Shown in pieces: positions 1-8,259 of a DNA stretch of 60,207 nt. The DNA lies in the NCBI GenBank assembly GCA_944375955.1, contig CALWBE010000043.1, forward strand, positions 1 to 60,207, written 5' to 3'. The notes below the pieces were generated by a model. The model saw nothing but the letters and a program-made list of their open reading frames with translations. It did not search any database and was not told the DNA's origin. The translations under genes and the position numbers were made by a program. Position 1 is the stretch's first letter. Each line of letters begins with the position of its first letter. This stretch comes from an uncultured Clostridia bacterium (lineage in GTDB: Bacteria > Bacillota > Clostridia > Oscillospirales > CAG-382).

Positions 1-183
1 GAAAGACAATTGCTGCCCTCTCATATAGTTAGAGTTCAGAACGGAATTTTGGTAAATTGCCGTTGTATTTCAAAAATAACAAGCAGAGAAGTTATTCTTT
101 TAAACGGCGAAAGAGTAAATTTAAGCCGTCAAAGAATTGCTTCTGTTAAGAGTGAATTTCAAAATTATTTGAGGAACATGTGA
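1..183 (+). CDS. LytTR-family response regulator, C-terminal fragment (AgrA-like)
   Basis: The open frame runs from the first base to a TGA at 181-183, giving the last 60 residues of a protein that begins outside the window. The fragment has the beta-strand pattern of a LytTR DNA-binding domain (HIVRVQNGILVNCRCISKI, then an NGERVNLSRQR strand). LytTR regulators such as AgrA and VirR bind direct repeats upstream of their targets. The next gene, a sensor kinase, starts four bases after the stop, so the two form a two-component pair. The receiver domain and its phosphorylated aspartate are not visible. Calling it AgrA-like rests mainly on the agrC, agrB and agrD neighbours. Confidence 0.85.
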   Translation, partial: ERQLLPSHIVRVQNGILVNCRCISKITSREVILLNGERVNLSRQRIASVKSEFQNYLRNM

Positions 184-187
184 AGTT

Positions 188-1486
188 ATGAGACAGATTT
201 TTGAAATTTCTGTAAATATTGTAGATATGTTTATTGCAGTAAGCTTTATAACTTTATATCTTGGGTTTAAGTATAAAGGTAAAATAAACTATATTGCTTT
301 TTTAATTATGTGGTGTATAGGAACTATAGAATTATCTATAATAAACCATATCACATTTTTTGAAAGTGTTGGTACGTATTTATATATTGCGTTATATTTT
401 ATTTATTCTATTATTTTTCTTAACGGAAACACTTTGTTGAAATTGTGGATGTCTATAATAACGCAGATTATTGCAACGATGGATGCTGTTGTTGTCAATG
501 TAGTGATATGCTGTATATTGAATTATGATCCTAATAAAGTTATATCGGAATTCAACGCTATAAGAGTTGTGGCAATTGTAATATCAAAACTTGTTTTAAT
601 AGCCTCTTATGCTATAATATTGAGAAATAAATATAAAAATCCTATAAGAACAGCCCTTTGGTATAAGCTAATATTAGTGCCTTTTGTTTCTGTCGTTGCA
701 ATAACAACGCTTATGAAAGCTGTTTTAAAATATCCTGATATAAAAATATATGCTTTGTTAGGAATGCTGTGTATTGTAATTGCAAATATTACTACATATT
801 ATTTTTACACTGTTTTATGCAGGGAATACGAAAATAAGCTGAAAGTTAAACTCCTTGAACAGCAATATGAAAATGCAAAAAAGAATATGGAAGATGCCGA
901 CTCTTTTATAAGGCAGATGAGGACTGTTAAGCACGATATAAAAAATCATCTTCTGACAATAAACGGATATATAGAGACAGGCGATTTGGAAGAAGCAAAA
1001 AGATACATAAGCACCCTGACTGAAGTCCATATGCCAAAATTCCAAAGTTTTATAAAAACAGAAAACGCCGCATTTAATTCTATTGTGAATTCTAAAATAG
1101 CTTTGTGCAACGAGAAAAATATTGTCATTGAGATAAAGGCTATGGATGGTATATTGTCAAAATTTGATTCGGTAGATATCGGCGTGCTTTTTGGGAATCT
1201 GTTGGATAATGCAATAGAGGCTGCTGAAAATATAGTAAAAAAGAATATAAGCGTAAATATTCAGGAAATGGGTGAATATTTTTCTATCCTTGTATCTAAC
1301 AGCATAGACAAATCTGTTTTAGTAAGCAATGAAACTCTTATAACTACAAAGTCAAACAAGGAGCTGCACGGAATAGGAATCAAAACAGTTAAGTCGTTGG
1401 TAAAAAAGTATGACGGCATGATAAGTTTTTTTGAAGAAAACGGAGAATTTTGCTGTCATATATTGATTGATAAAAACAAAATATAG
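188..1486 (+). CDS. agrC: AgrC-like sensor histidine kinase (GHKL ATPase)
   Basis: This is a membrane sensor kinase of 432 residues. About six hydrophobic segments fill residues 8-210, followed by a coiled region and a kinase core. The H-box is RTVKHDIKNHLLT with the likely phospho-accepting His at 249. The N-box GNLLDNAIEAAE lies near 335 and the G-box HGIGIKTVKSLVKKY near 395, typical of the GHKL_5/AgrC class in peptide quorum sensing. In the known systems the kinase senses a cyclic peptide made by AgrB from AgrD and passes phosphate to a LytTR regulator, whose gene ends just upstream. Gene order here is regulator-agrC-agrB-agrD, with agrBD under a separate promoter. The ligand is inferred from context. 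Confidence 0.88.
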   Translation: MRQIFEISVNIVDMFIAVSFITLYLGFKYKGKINYIAFLIMWCIGTIELSIINHITFFESVGTYLYIALYFIYSIIFLNGNTLLKLWMSIITQIIATMDAVVVNVVICCILNYDPNKVISEFNAIRVVAIVISKLVLIASYAIILRNKYKNPIRTALWYKLILVPFVSVVAITTLMKAVLKYPDIKIYALLGMLCIVIANITTYYFYTVLCREYENKLKVKLLEQQYENAKKNMEDADSFIRQMRTVKHDIKNHLLTINGYIETGDLEEAKRYISTLTEVHMPKFQSFIKTENAAFNSIVNSKIALCNEKNIVIEIKAMDGILSKFDSVDIGVLFGNLLDNAIEAAENIVKKNISVNIQEMGEYFSILVSNSIDKSVLVSNETLITTKSNKELHGIGIKTVKSLVKKYDGMISFFEENGEFCCHILIDKNKI

Positions 1487-1492
1487 AAAAAA

Positions 1493-1514
1493 GCCGCGAA
1501 CAGCGGCATTTTTT
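1493..1514 (+). terminator. Intrinsic terminator after agrC
   Basis: A hairpin with stem GCCGC (1493-1497) and GCGGC (1503-1507) is followed by ATTTTTT. It closes the regulator-agrC unit and separates it from agrBD. An A-tract precedes it. Confidence 0.8.
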
Positions 1515-1564
1515 GTTAAAATATGTCATTTATGACGCTATTTGCAGTTATTGTGCAAAAAATA

Positions 1565-1592
1565 TTTACATTTACATTTTTTGTGATACAAT
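1565..1592 (+). promoter_or_regulatory. Promoter of agrBD
   Basis: TTTACA (1565-1570) and TACAAT (1587-1592) are separated by 16 bp. Upstream lie a dyad GTCATTTATGAC (1525-1536) and a CAGTT core (1545-1549) like half of a LytTR/VirR box. These are possible regulator sites; the second repeat of a full LytTR box is not evident. Confidence 0.6.
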
Positions 1593-1622
1593 ATGCGCGT
1601 CAAATGAAAAGGAGAGAGTTAA

Positions 1623-2210
1623 ATGGAAGCAATTGCTAACGCCCTCACAGATTATTGCCTTAGGAAAAAATTTATAACCGAAGACAAAAGGGAAATATAC
1701 TGTTATGGGTTTAAGTTGATTTTTGCTGATGTTATCAATTTTTCTATTGTTTTAATCTTAGCGCTTTTATTTAAGCAGATATTTTCGGGAATTGCTTTTT
1801 TATTTACTCTTTGCTGTGTAAGAAAGCACAGCGGGGGTTTTCACGCTAAAACATTTTGGCTGTGCAGGATTTCGCTTATCATTACCTTTGTTTGTGTTTT
1901 GGCACTTTCAATGCTCGTTTCTGCATCGGAATTCGATATGCTGATTTCGGGTATAATAAATGTTTTTTCGGTGTTTTTTATCTCGGTTTTTTCGCCTGTA
2001 AGACATCCTAATAAGCCACTTACCGAAGAGCAGGCAAAACTGAATAAAAAAAGAGCGTTTATAGCATCGTTGCTTCTTGCGGCATTGTCAGCTGCTTTGA
2101 TTTTTGCCGGAGTCGGCGAAGGTGTTACAATATCAATAACATTATTAGCCGTAGTAATCTTGATGATTATTGGGGCGATTGCAGTGAAAGGAGGAAAAAA
2201 GAATGTTTAA
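1623..2210 (+). CDS. agrB: AgrB-like membrane peptidase (autoinducer processing)
   Basis: This 195-residue polytopic membrane protein has five to six hydrophobic segments. It carries the AgrB catalytic signature GGFHAKTFWLC, with His74 and Cys81 placed as in the cysteine-peptidase dyad of the family. AgrB enzymes cut the C-terminal tail off the AgrD precursor and close a thiolactone or lactone ring. Start ATG at 1623 follows the ribosome site GGAGAG. The agrD start codon lies 8 bases inside the end of this gene, so the two are translationally coupled. Length and topology fit the family. Confidence 0.92.
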   Translation: MEAIANALTDYCLRKKFITEDKREIYCYGFKLIFADVINFSIVLILALLFKQIFSGIAFLFTLCCVRKHSGGFHAKTFWLCRISLIITFVCVLALSMLVSASEFDMLISGIINVFSVFFISVFSPVRHPNKPLTEEQAKLNKKRAFIASLLLAALSAALIFAGVGEGVTISITLLAVVILMIIGAIAVKGGKKNV

Positions 2211-2343
2211 TTGGATTTTGAATATTTTTGCAGGTGCTGCATACAGCACAGCAATTGAATCAGCAGGTCTTGCATCAATCAACGGCCTGTATCAGATGAA
2301 AGAGCCTGCAAATCTCCAGGAACTTGCAAGCAAAAAGAACTAA
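2203..2343 (+). CDS. agrD: AgrD-like cyclic autoinducer precursor with Ser at the ring position
   Basis: A 46-residue peptide that overlaps the end of agrB in another frame, with ribosome site AGGAGG (2189-2194). It has the three parts of AgrD: an amphipathic N-terminal helix (residues 1-18, MFNWILNIFAGAAYSTAI), a short core and a hydrophilic tail (YQMKEPANLQELASKKN). In clostridial AgrD peptides a Cys lies five residues before a Tyr-x-x-x-x-Pro tail motif. Here that place is Ser25 in SINGL-YQMKEP, and the peptide has no Cys at all. A five-residue lactone ring Ser25-Leu29 is therefore predicted instead of a thiolactone. Serine lactone peptides are known in a few staphylococci. The ring boundaries are inferred. 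Confidence 0.85.
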   Translation: MFNWILNIFAGAAYSTAIESAGLASINGLYQMKEPANLQELASKKN

Positions 2344-2497
2344 GTTTTATTTTGCTTACGAGTTTACGGTATTAAACGCCGTACATAACCGCCCTAAATG
2401 CAATTGACTTTTATAAAAGGAAGTTTTTATTGCAAATTAGAGTGGTTATTTTTTATGTAAAAATATGTAGTATAATATTTTTTGATACGGTAAAAAA

Positions 2498-2533
2498 GCA
2501 CTGCAAATTAAGTAAATTTGCAGTGCTAAATTT
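2498..2533. terminator. Bidirectional terminator between agrD and purA
   Basis: A perfect 12-bp stem, GCACTGCAAATT (2498-2509) with AATTTGCAGTGC (2515-2526), has a 5-base loop. An A-tract lies on the left and a T-rich stretch on the right, so it can stop transcripts from both the agr and purA sides. Confidence 0.85.
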
Positions 2534-2574
2534 TTTGACTGTCATAATCTATAAAGACCAAAGATGTAAAGATA

Positions 2575-3846
2575 TTAAACCTCTATATATTCTTCACGGC
2601 TTGCGCCTACAGAGATATATTTGATATTGCATCCGACGGAATTTTTAATAAATTCAATATATTCTTTTGCCTGTTCCGGAAGATCTTCATATTTGCGGCA
2701 TTTTGAAATATCGCATTTCCATCCCATTTTATATTCAATAACAGGTTTTGCTTCATTAAGACGCTTGCCAACAGGGAAATCATGCGTTATTTCACCGTTT
2801 ATGTCATAAGCGGTACATACAGGGATCCTGTCGAGGTAAGAGAGCACATCGAGCTTTGTAAGAGCTATTTCATCAGCACCTTGCATGCGGCATCCGTATT
2901 TTGATGCTACAACATCAAAGCCGCCCACTCTTCTCGGTCTGCCGGTGGCCGCTCCGTATTCATTGCCTGCTTTTCTGAGATCTTCGGCTTCGGGACCAAA
3001 CATTTCGGCGGTAAAAGGTCCTTCGCCCACACAGGTAGAATATGCTTTCATAATACCTATTGTACGGTCAAGCTTTCTGCCGGGTATTCCTGCGCCTATG
3101 GGAGCATAAGCCGCTATTGTAGAAGAGGATGATGTATATGGATATATGCCGAAATCTATATCGCGAAGCGCGCCGAGCTGCGCCTCAAAAATAATATTTT
3201 TCCCTGAGCTTGCAGCGTCGTCAAGATATTTGCCGGTATCACAGATATAAGGTATAAGAGGTTCTCCGTATTCTTTCAGCCATGCGAGTATATTGTCTGC
3301 GGATACAGCCTCTGCACCGTAACCGCCCACGATCATCATATTTTTCCACTCAACGATAGGGGTAACAAGATCTTTAAGAGCTTCCGGGAAAAGAAGATCC
3401 CCGGTGCGTATACTTTTTTTGGAGTATTTATCACTGTAAACCGGAGCAATACCTCTTTTAGTAGATCCGAACTTTTTATCAGCAAGCCGGTTTTCTTCAA
3501 GGCCGTCAAGTAAAACATGATATGGCATGCATATAGTAGCTTTATCGCTGATTTTAAGATTGTCCGGAGTTATGCTTACACCGGCATCACGTACTCTCTT
3601 TATCTCACCGGCAAGATGGCATATATCTATTGCCATACCGGTACCCAATATGTTTACTACATCTGGCCTTAAAATGCCCGATGGAAGAAGATTGAGCTTA
3701 AATTCACCTCTGTCATTTACAACTGTATGACCGGCATTGTTTCCGCCTTGATATCTTACTACTATCTGTGCATTTTCAGAAAGCAGATCTACCATGCGCC
3801 CCTTTCCTTCATCGCCCCAGTTGATTCCGACAATTGCTGTTAACAT
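2575..3846 (-). CDS. purA: Adenylosuccinate synthetase
   Basis: PurA joins IMP and aspartate with GTP to form adenylosuccinate, the first committed step to AMP. The 423-residue protein starts MLTAIVGINWGDEGKGRMVD, containing the GDEGKG GTP-binding loop. It also carries the QGGNNAGHTVV segment, GRPRRVGGFD and a KLDVLSYLD guanine-binding motif close to the family NKxD/TKLD pattern. An open frame extends to 3903, but the ATG at 3846 follows GGAGGAAAAGCT, an ideal ribosome site, and fits the family N-terminus. A consensus promoter lies at 3909-3937. It is monocistronic, between two terminators. Confidence 0.97.
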   Translation of the reverse strand: MLTAIVGINWGDEGKGRMVDLLSENAQIVVRYQGGNNAGHTVVNDRGEFKLNLLPSGILRPDVVNILGTGMAIDICHLAGEIKRVRDAGVSITPDNLKISDKATICMPYHVLLDGLEENRLADKKFGSTKRGIAPVYSDKYSKKSIRTGDLLFPEALKDLVTPIVEWKNMMIVGGYGAEAVSADNILAWLKEYGEPLIPYICDTGKYLDDAASSGKNIIFEAQLGALRDIDFGIYPYTSSSSTIAAYAPIGAGIPGRKLDRTIGIMKAYSTCVGEGPFTAEMFGPEAEDLRKAGNEYGAATGRPRRVGGFDVVASKYGCRMQGADEIALTKLDVLSYLDRIPVCTAYDINGEITHDFPVGKRLNEAKPVIEYKMGWKCDISKCRKYEDLPEQAKEYIEFIKNSVGCNIKYISVGASREEYIEV

Positions 3847-3908
3847 AGCTTTTCCTCCAAAACTGATAAATAATACAAAAGTTTTATTTCTAAAACAACA
3901 CATATAAT

Positions 3909-3937
3909 ATTATATTCATTTTTTTATGATATTTCAA
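3909..3937 (-). promoter_or_regulatory. Promoter of purA
   Basis: On the minus strand TTGAAA (3932-3937) is spaced 17 bp from TATAAT (3909-3914), giving a leader of roughly 55 bases. In the AT-rich spacer beyond it (3938-4128) a 10-bp unit ACATAGTTTT is repeated in tandem (3957-3976), next to the dyad TTGTTGTAACAA (3979-3990), which could be an operator. No gene was seen between the two promoters. Confidence 0.65.
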
Positions 3938-4128
3938 TATTTTTTGCTTAAAAAAACATAGTTTTACATAGTTTTACATTGTTGTAACAAATTGAACAAA
4001 ATATTTTTAGTTACTTTACGAATATAATATATACAATAATTTTTTCTTTTTATAGGGATGCAGTAAATTTATGATACTGCTTTATAAAAATTTCCATGTT
4101 ATATTTTTTTAAAATTGAGGTGCCGTAC

Positions 4129-4157
4129 TTGATTTATATATAGAAATGTGTTATAAT
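4129..4157 (+). promoter_or_regulatory. Promoter of the Nudix fusion gene
   Basis: TTGATT (4129-4134) and TATAAT (4152-4157) are separated by 17 bp. The -10 lies inside a short dyad GTGTTATAATAAACAC. Confidence 0.65.
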
Positions 4158-4250
4158 AAACACAATATATTTTTCATTTCAGCTAATAAAAGAAAGTTAG
4201 CATTATAAAAATTGCATGAAATGAAAATTCTTTTGTTTGGGGTTGAAGAT

Positions 4251-5063
4251 ATGGCAGGTTGGAATGTTGCCGCTTCAAACCGCAGTGCTCGTTTTATTCT
4301 CGGGAAAACCGTTACTGTAGACATTGTCAGCACATTTCGGAAGTATATACCAAACCGCGGAAATTGTTTTGTAAATTGCGGAACTGTACGTGCACAGCAG
4401 GCAAGTGATACTTTACTTGAAAAAAAGCCTGCTTTTGTAGTCGGTACATCAGGAGCGGTTTCGGATTTTACCGGGGAAGTAATAGCAATAGTAAAAACGC
4501 CGGATAAAAAAGAATACTGGATAATTTCAAAAAGGAATACAGAATTTTATGAACCTGATTTAAGATTTCTTGTTTCAGATTATATCGACGGCAAGTACAG
4601 CAAAGACGAGTTGACATTCGTTTGTTTTAACGAGAAAAGCTGCGGAGCGGTTTTATTTACGCAGATAGATGGTAAGCGGTACTATATACTTATTAAGAAT
4701 ATGTCCGGACATGTAGGATTTCCGAAGGGACATGTCGAATTCGGAGAAGATGAACATATGACCGCTTTGCGTGAGATTTATGAAGAAACCGGAGTTCATG
4801 CAAAACTTATATCCGGATTTCGAGAAACGTATAACTATTTGATAAACGGGTATGTGCGAAAGGAGGCTGTTTATTTTACAGCGCCGTTTAAACCGAATGA
4901 TATCAGAATGAATATAATGGAGATATCGGAATATAAGCTTGTGACGTATGAAGAAGCTGTAAAGATACTTAATTATCCGCACGACCGCAGTATTTTAAGA
5001 AAAGCAAATGATTTTATTTCCGGTTATCTTGCAGCTAAAGAAGAAAATAACGAAAAAATTTAA
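4251..5063 (+). CDS. Nudix hydrolase with degenerate inorganic-pyrophosphatase-like N-terminal domain
   Basis: The C-terminal half carries a complete Nudix box, GHVEFGEDEHMTALREIYEETGV in two overlapping parts (GHVEFGEDE and REIYEETGV), preceded by FPK, as in diadenosine-tetraphosphatase-like Nudix enzymes. Residues about 15-115 resemble the small clostridial inorganic-pyrophosphatase-like domain: GKTVTVDI, then AFVVGTSGAVSDFTGEVIAIV and a KEYWIISKR strand. The acidic residues expected in the active loop of that family are replaced by DTLLEKKPAF, so this half is probably not catalytic. ATG 4251 has GGGG eight bases upstream; ATG 4212 is an in-frame alternative with no clear ribosome site. The domain match comes from reading the sequence and needs a profile search. 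Confidence 0.8.
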   Translation: MAGWNVAASNRSARFILGKTVTVDIVSTFRKYIPNRGNCFVNCGTVRAQQASDTLLEKKPAFVVGTSGAVSDFTGEVIAIVKTPDKKEYWIISKRNTEFYEPDLRFLVSDYIDGKYSKDELTFVCFNEKSCGAVLFTQIDGKRYYILIKNMSGHVGFPKGHVEFGEDEHMTALREIYEETGVHAKLISGFRETYNYLINGYVRKEAVYFTAPFKPNDIRMNIMEISEYKLVTYEEAVKILNYPHDRSILRKANDFISGYLAAKEENNEKI

Positions 5064-5075
5064 ATTATAATAAAG

Positions 5076-5115
5076 AATATGGAGCGTCGTAAAAATTTTT
5101 ACGACGCTCCATATT
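5076..5115. terminator. Perfect 40-bp palindrome, bidirectional terminator
   Basis: The sequence reads identically on both strands from 5076 to 5115, with an arm containing GGAGCGTCGTAAAAA. It sits between the ends of the convergent Nudix and topB genes and gives an A/T-flanked hairpin in both directions. Confidence 0.85.
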
Positions 5116-5116
5116 T

Positions 5117-7309
5117 TTAGTTGTTTTGGCTTTTATTTTGTTCCATAGCTTTTTTTAAGGCAAGAGCAAGCGGACTTTCGGTTTTTGGAACATTTTTTTC
5201 TTGATTTTGCATGAAATTGCGAACAAACTGTTTAGATGCGCTGGCGCCTGCATCATCTTTTGCTTTGAAAAACACTTCGGCTTTTTGCTTGAATCCACAC
5301 TTGCATACTAATATTTTTGAATCGCCGTGCCCTCTCATTTCAAGAGCTTTATGACAATTCGGACAGCGAGCACCGGTTTTTACGGAAAGACTTTCACGGT
5401 AGCCGCATTCGCGGTCCTGACATATCAGCATTTCTCCGCGCTTTCCGGTAACTTTTAACAGCATTTTACCGCACTGCGGACATGGAGTCCGTGTCATATT
5501 GTCATGTTTATATGTTGCCTGACTTGATTTTACGGTTTTCACGAGTTCAGACGCATATAAACGTATTCCGGAAAGAAAATTTTCCTTTTTCATTTGTCCT
5601 TTTGCGATTTTTTCAAGTTCCATTTCCCATTTTGCGGTCAGAAGAGGCTCTTTAAGTTCCGAAGGAACAATGTCTATAAGCTGCATGCCTTTTGATGTCG
5701 GATATATGACGTTGTCTTTTTTCTCGATATAAAATGCCGAATACAGTTTTTCAATTATATCAGCCCGGGTTGCCGGAGTACCAAGACCACCTCCTATGTA
5801 TTCCTTCATTTTGCGGTCCTTTATGAATTTTGAAGGATTTTCCATAGCTGACAGCAAAGAAGCTTCGGTATAACGTGAAGGAGGGGAGGTTTTCATCGGC
5901 TTTATTTCATATCCGATACATTTTATTTTGGTGCCTTTCGCAAGTGGAGGAAGTGAAGATCCGCTTTCTGCCTCGTCTTTCTCTTCTTCATCGTCGCTGT
6001 CGGTTATTCCTAATTTTTTCCAGCCGCTGTCAATTATTTCTTTTCCTGAGACAAAAAAGCTTTCTCCGGCACATTCGAGTTCGGCTTTAATCTGCTTGTA
6101 TATAAAATCGGGATAAAAACAGGAAAAAAATCTGCTTACAACAAGCACGTATATTTTCTTTTCCTCATTTGACATGGCATATACATCAGGTGTTTCTTCG
6201 GTAGGTATTATAGCATGATGGTCTGATACCTTTGAGGCGTTTACGCAAAGTTTGTTTATGCTTTTTCGGCTTCTTATAATATCTTTTCCAGTTTCAGATA
6301 AAGTACCTATTGATGCCGCTTTCACTCTGTCATAAAGAGTCGGTACTATGTCGTCAGTGATATATCTTGAATCGGTTCTCGGATAAGTGAGTGCCTTATG
6401 ATTTTCGTACAGCCTCTGCATAACAGACAGAGTTTCTTTAGGAGACATTTTGAATAATTTATTTGCGTCCCGTTGAAGTTCTGTAAGATCATACAGCATA
6501 GGGGCGGGTATTTTTTTCTGAGTTGCTTTTACATCTTTTACTGTAAAATCTTTGCCGCTTATTTTTTGAGCTAATTTTTCTGCGGTTATTCTATCTTGTA
6601 TAGCTGAAACGCCGTCAGAATTTCTGTATATTGCCCTGAATGATCCAAAATTTGCATGCAGGTTAAAATAGTCTTTAGGACGGAAATTTTTAATCTCATT
6701 TTCTCGCTCGGCTATGATAGCAAGCGTAGGAGTCTGAACTCTCCCGGCTGATAGCTGAGCATTATGACGGCATGTAAGTGCGCGTGTCACATTTAAACCT
6801 ACAAGCCAGTCAGCCTCGGCGCGGGCTTTTGCCGCATTGCAAAGAGGGATGTATTCACTGCCGTCATGAAGAGATGCGAACCCTTCCCGGATGGCTTTGT
6901 CAGTTTGTGAAGAGATCCAAAGACGGCGGATCGGTTTTTTGCATCCTGCCTTTTCGATTATCCAGCGGGCAACAAGCTCGCCTTCACGACCTGCATCAGT
7001 GGCTATTATTATATCGGAAACAGAGTTTGAAAGTAAAAGCTGTTTTACAGATGAAAATTGTTTTGAGGTTTCTTTTATTACTTCCAGCTTCATTTTTTCA
7101 GGAAGCATAGGAAGTGTTTCGAAAGACCATTTTTTATATTCCTCACCGTATTTTTCAGGTTCGGCAAGTGAAACGAGATGCCCGAGAGCCCACGTAACTA
7201 TATATTTGTCTCCTTCAATAAAGCCGGTCGAATTTTTGCGTGCTCCAATCACACGCGCTATTTCACGGGCTACAGAAGGTTTTTCAGCAAGGACAAGGGT
7301 TTTTGGCAA
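5117..7309 (-). CDS. topB: DNA topoisomerase III
   Basis: A type IA topoisomerase of 730 residues that relaxes or decatenates DNA through a transient tyrosine link. The Toprim domain opens the protein (LVLAEKPSVAREIARVIG) and contains the acidic DAGREGE motif at 105-111. The catalytic tyrosine is in TYPRTDSRYI near residue 310. The C-terminus has a topoisomerase zinc ribbon (CPQCGKML...CQDRECGY) and a second cysteine pair (CPNC...CKCG). Start is TTG at 7309, with AAGGAG suitably placed upstream and the conserved N-terminus directly after it. It is the last gene of a minus-strand run. Confidence 0.95.
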   Translation of the reverse strand: MPKTLVLAEKPSVAREIARVIGARKNSTGFIEGDKYIVTWALGHLVSLAEPEKYGEEYKKWSFETLPMLPEKMKLEVIKETSKQFSSVKQLLLSNSVSDIIIATDAGREGELVARWIIEKAGCKKPIRRLWISSQTDKAIREGFASLHDGSEYIPLCNAAKARAEADWLVGLNVTRALTCRHNAQLSAGRVQTPTLAIIAERENEIKNFRPKDYFNLHANFGSFRAIYRNSDGVSAIQDRITAEKLAQKISGKDFTVKDVKATQKKIPAPMLYDLTELQRDANKLFKMSPKETLSVMQRLYENHKALTYPRTDSRYITDDIVPTLYDRVKAASIGTLSETGKDIIRSRKSINKLCVNASKVSDHHAIIPTEETPDVYAMSNEEKKIYVLVVSRFFSCFYPDFIYKQIKAELECAGESFFVSGKEIIDSGWKKLGITDSDDEEEKDEAESGSSLPPLAKGTKIKCIGYEIKPMKTSPPSRYTEASLLSAMENPSKFIKDRKMKEYIGGGLGTPATRADIIEKLYSAFYIEKKDNVIYPTSKGMQLIDIVPSELKEPLLTAKWEMELEKIAKGQMKKENFLSGIRLYASELVKTVKSSQATYKHDNMTRTPCPQCGKMLLKVTGKRGEMLICQDRECGYRESLSVKTGARCPNCHKALEMRGHGDSKILVCKCGFKQKAEVFFKAKDDAGASASKQFVRNFMQNQEKNVPKTESPLALALKKAMEQNKSQNN

Positions 7310-7363
7310 GGTAGCACACTCCTTTTATCATTATATAATGCTGTGGTATTTAAAAGGGAAAAA

Positions 7364-8230
7364 TTACTTGATCAAGGTAATCGAATGAGTGACAGTTCGG
7401 CTTTCACCAGCAGAAAGCTGTATTATACCGGCCTTTTCAGTAATATCATAATCTGAGTCTATCATATCAGGAAATCCGCACCAAGGTTCGATGCATATAT
7501 ACGGAGCCTTAATGTCGTTTTTTGTCCATAAAAGAAGATGAGAAAATCCAGGGAACTCTACCTGAATAATACGTGTCCCATCATCGGCGCACAGCATCAA
7601 CTTTTCAGAATTGAACTTTGAGAAAGCGAGAGCGTCTACCTTAAAATAATCATATGAAAGCTGCAGTTTTTCTGAATTTTTAATAATTCTTTGAGTTTCA
7701 TAGTCAAGTAAATTCCCTTTTACAATATGAGAGTCAAGAGTTTCCTTTTTGTCAAAGATAATGGAGTATTTGTTTATTCCTTCGGGGCATAAAAAAGCTT
7801 CATGCGATCCGACTGAAAAAAACATTTTATTGTTTCCGGTATTTTTTACGTCAAATTCTACGTTTAAGCTATCGTCGCAAAGGGAGTAAGAAACTCGAAA
7901 TTCAAATTTAAAAGGATAAACTTTCAATGTTTCAGCATTGTCAGTCATTAGAAAAACTATAGAATTTTCGTTTATTGACTCGACTGAGAACTCTGAATTT
8001 CTGGCAAATCCGTGTTTAGGAAGCGTATATTTTTTTCCTTCATATAAATATATATCATCTTTTAATCCACCACATATAGGAAACAAGATTGGGGAGGAGA
8101 AGTCCCAGATATTTTTATCGCGGAAAAGGAACTCTTTTCCGTCAGAATTTTTCAGGCTAATAAGTTCTGCGCCGGCAGAAGAACATACCGCAGTAATATT
8201 TCCGTTAGATATTGTGAATGTACTTGACAT
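7364..8230 (-). CDS. Aldose 1-epimerase family protein (LacX-like)
   Basis: A galactose-mutarotase-like protein of 288 residues, predicted to interconvert alpha and beta anomers of a hexose. The start FTISNGNITAVCSSAGAEL matches the first strands of the LacX/YihR branch, and VGSHEAFLCP and ICIEPWCGFPD carry the family His and Glu/Trp motifs. ATG 8230 follows AAGGAG; the frame runs on to 8281 without a better start. It lies 30 bases after the MATE gene and two genes after the ThuA-like gene, so a role in sugar handling is likely. The substrate cannot be read from the sequence. Confidence 0.85.
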   Translation of the reverse strand: MSSTFTISNGNITAVCSSAGAELISLKNSDGKEFLFRDKNIWDFSSPILFPICGGLKDDIYLYEGKKYTLPKHGFARNSEFSVESINENSIVFLMTDNAETLKVYPFKFEFRVSYSLCDDSLNVEFDVKNTGNNKMFFSVGSHEAFLCPEGINKYSIIFDKKETLDSHIVKGNLLDYETQRIIKNSEKLQLSYDYFKVDALAFSKFNSEKLMLCADDGTRIIQVEFPGFSHLLLWTKNDIKAPYICIEPWCGFPDMIDSDYDITEKAGIIQLSAGESRTVTHSITLIK

Positions 8231-8259
8231 TAGATACTCCTTATAAAAAATGTTAAAGT

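Noticed and set aside
2430..2624. A 64-codon open frame after agrD
   Set aside because: It runs through the agrD/purA terminator into the purA 3' end and has no ribosome site.
6891..7388. A 165-codon open frame on the plus strand opposite topB
   Set aside because: It is the antisense shadow of the topB Toprim domain and has no ribosome site or recognisable protein features.
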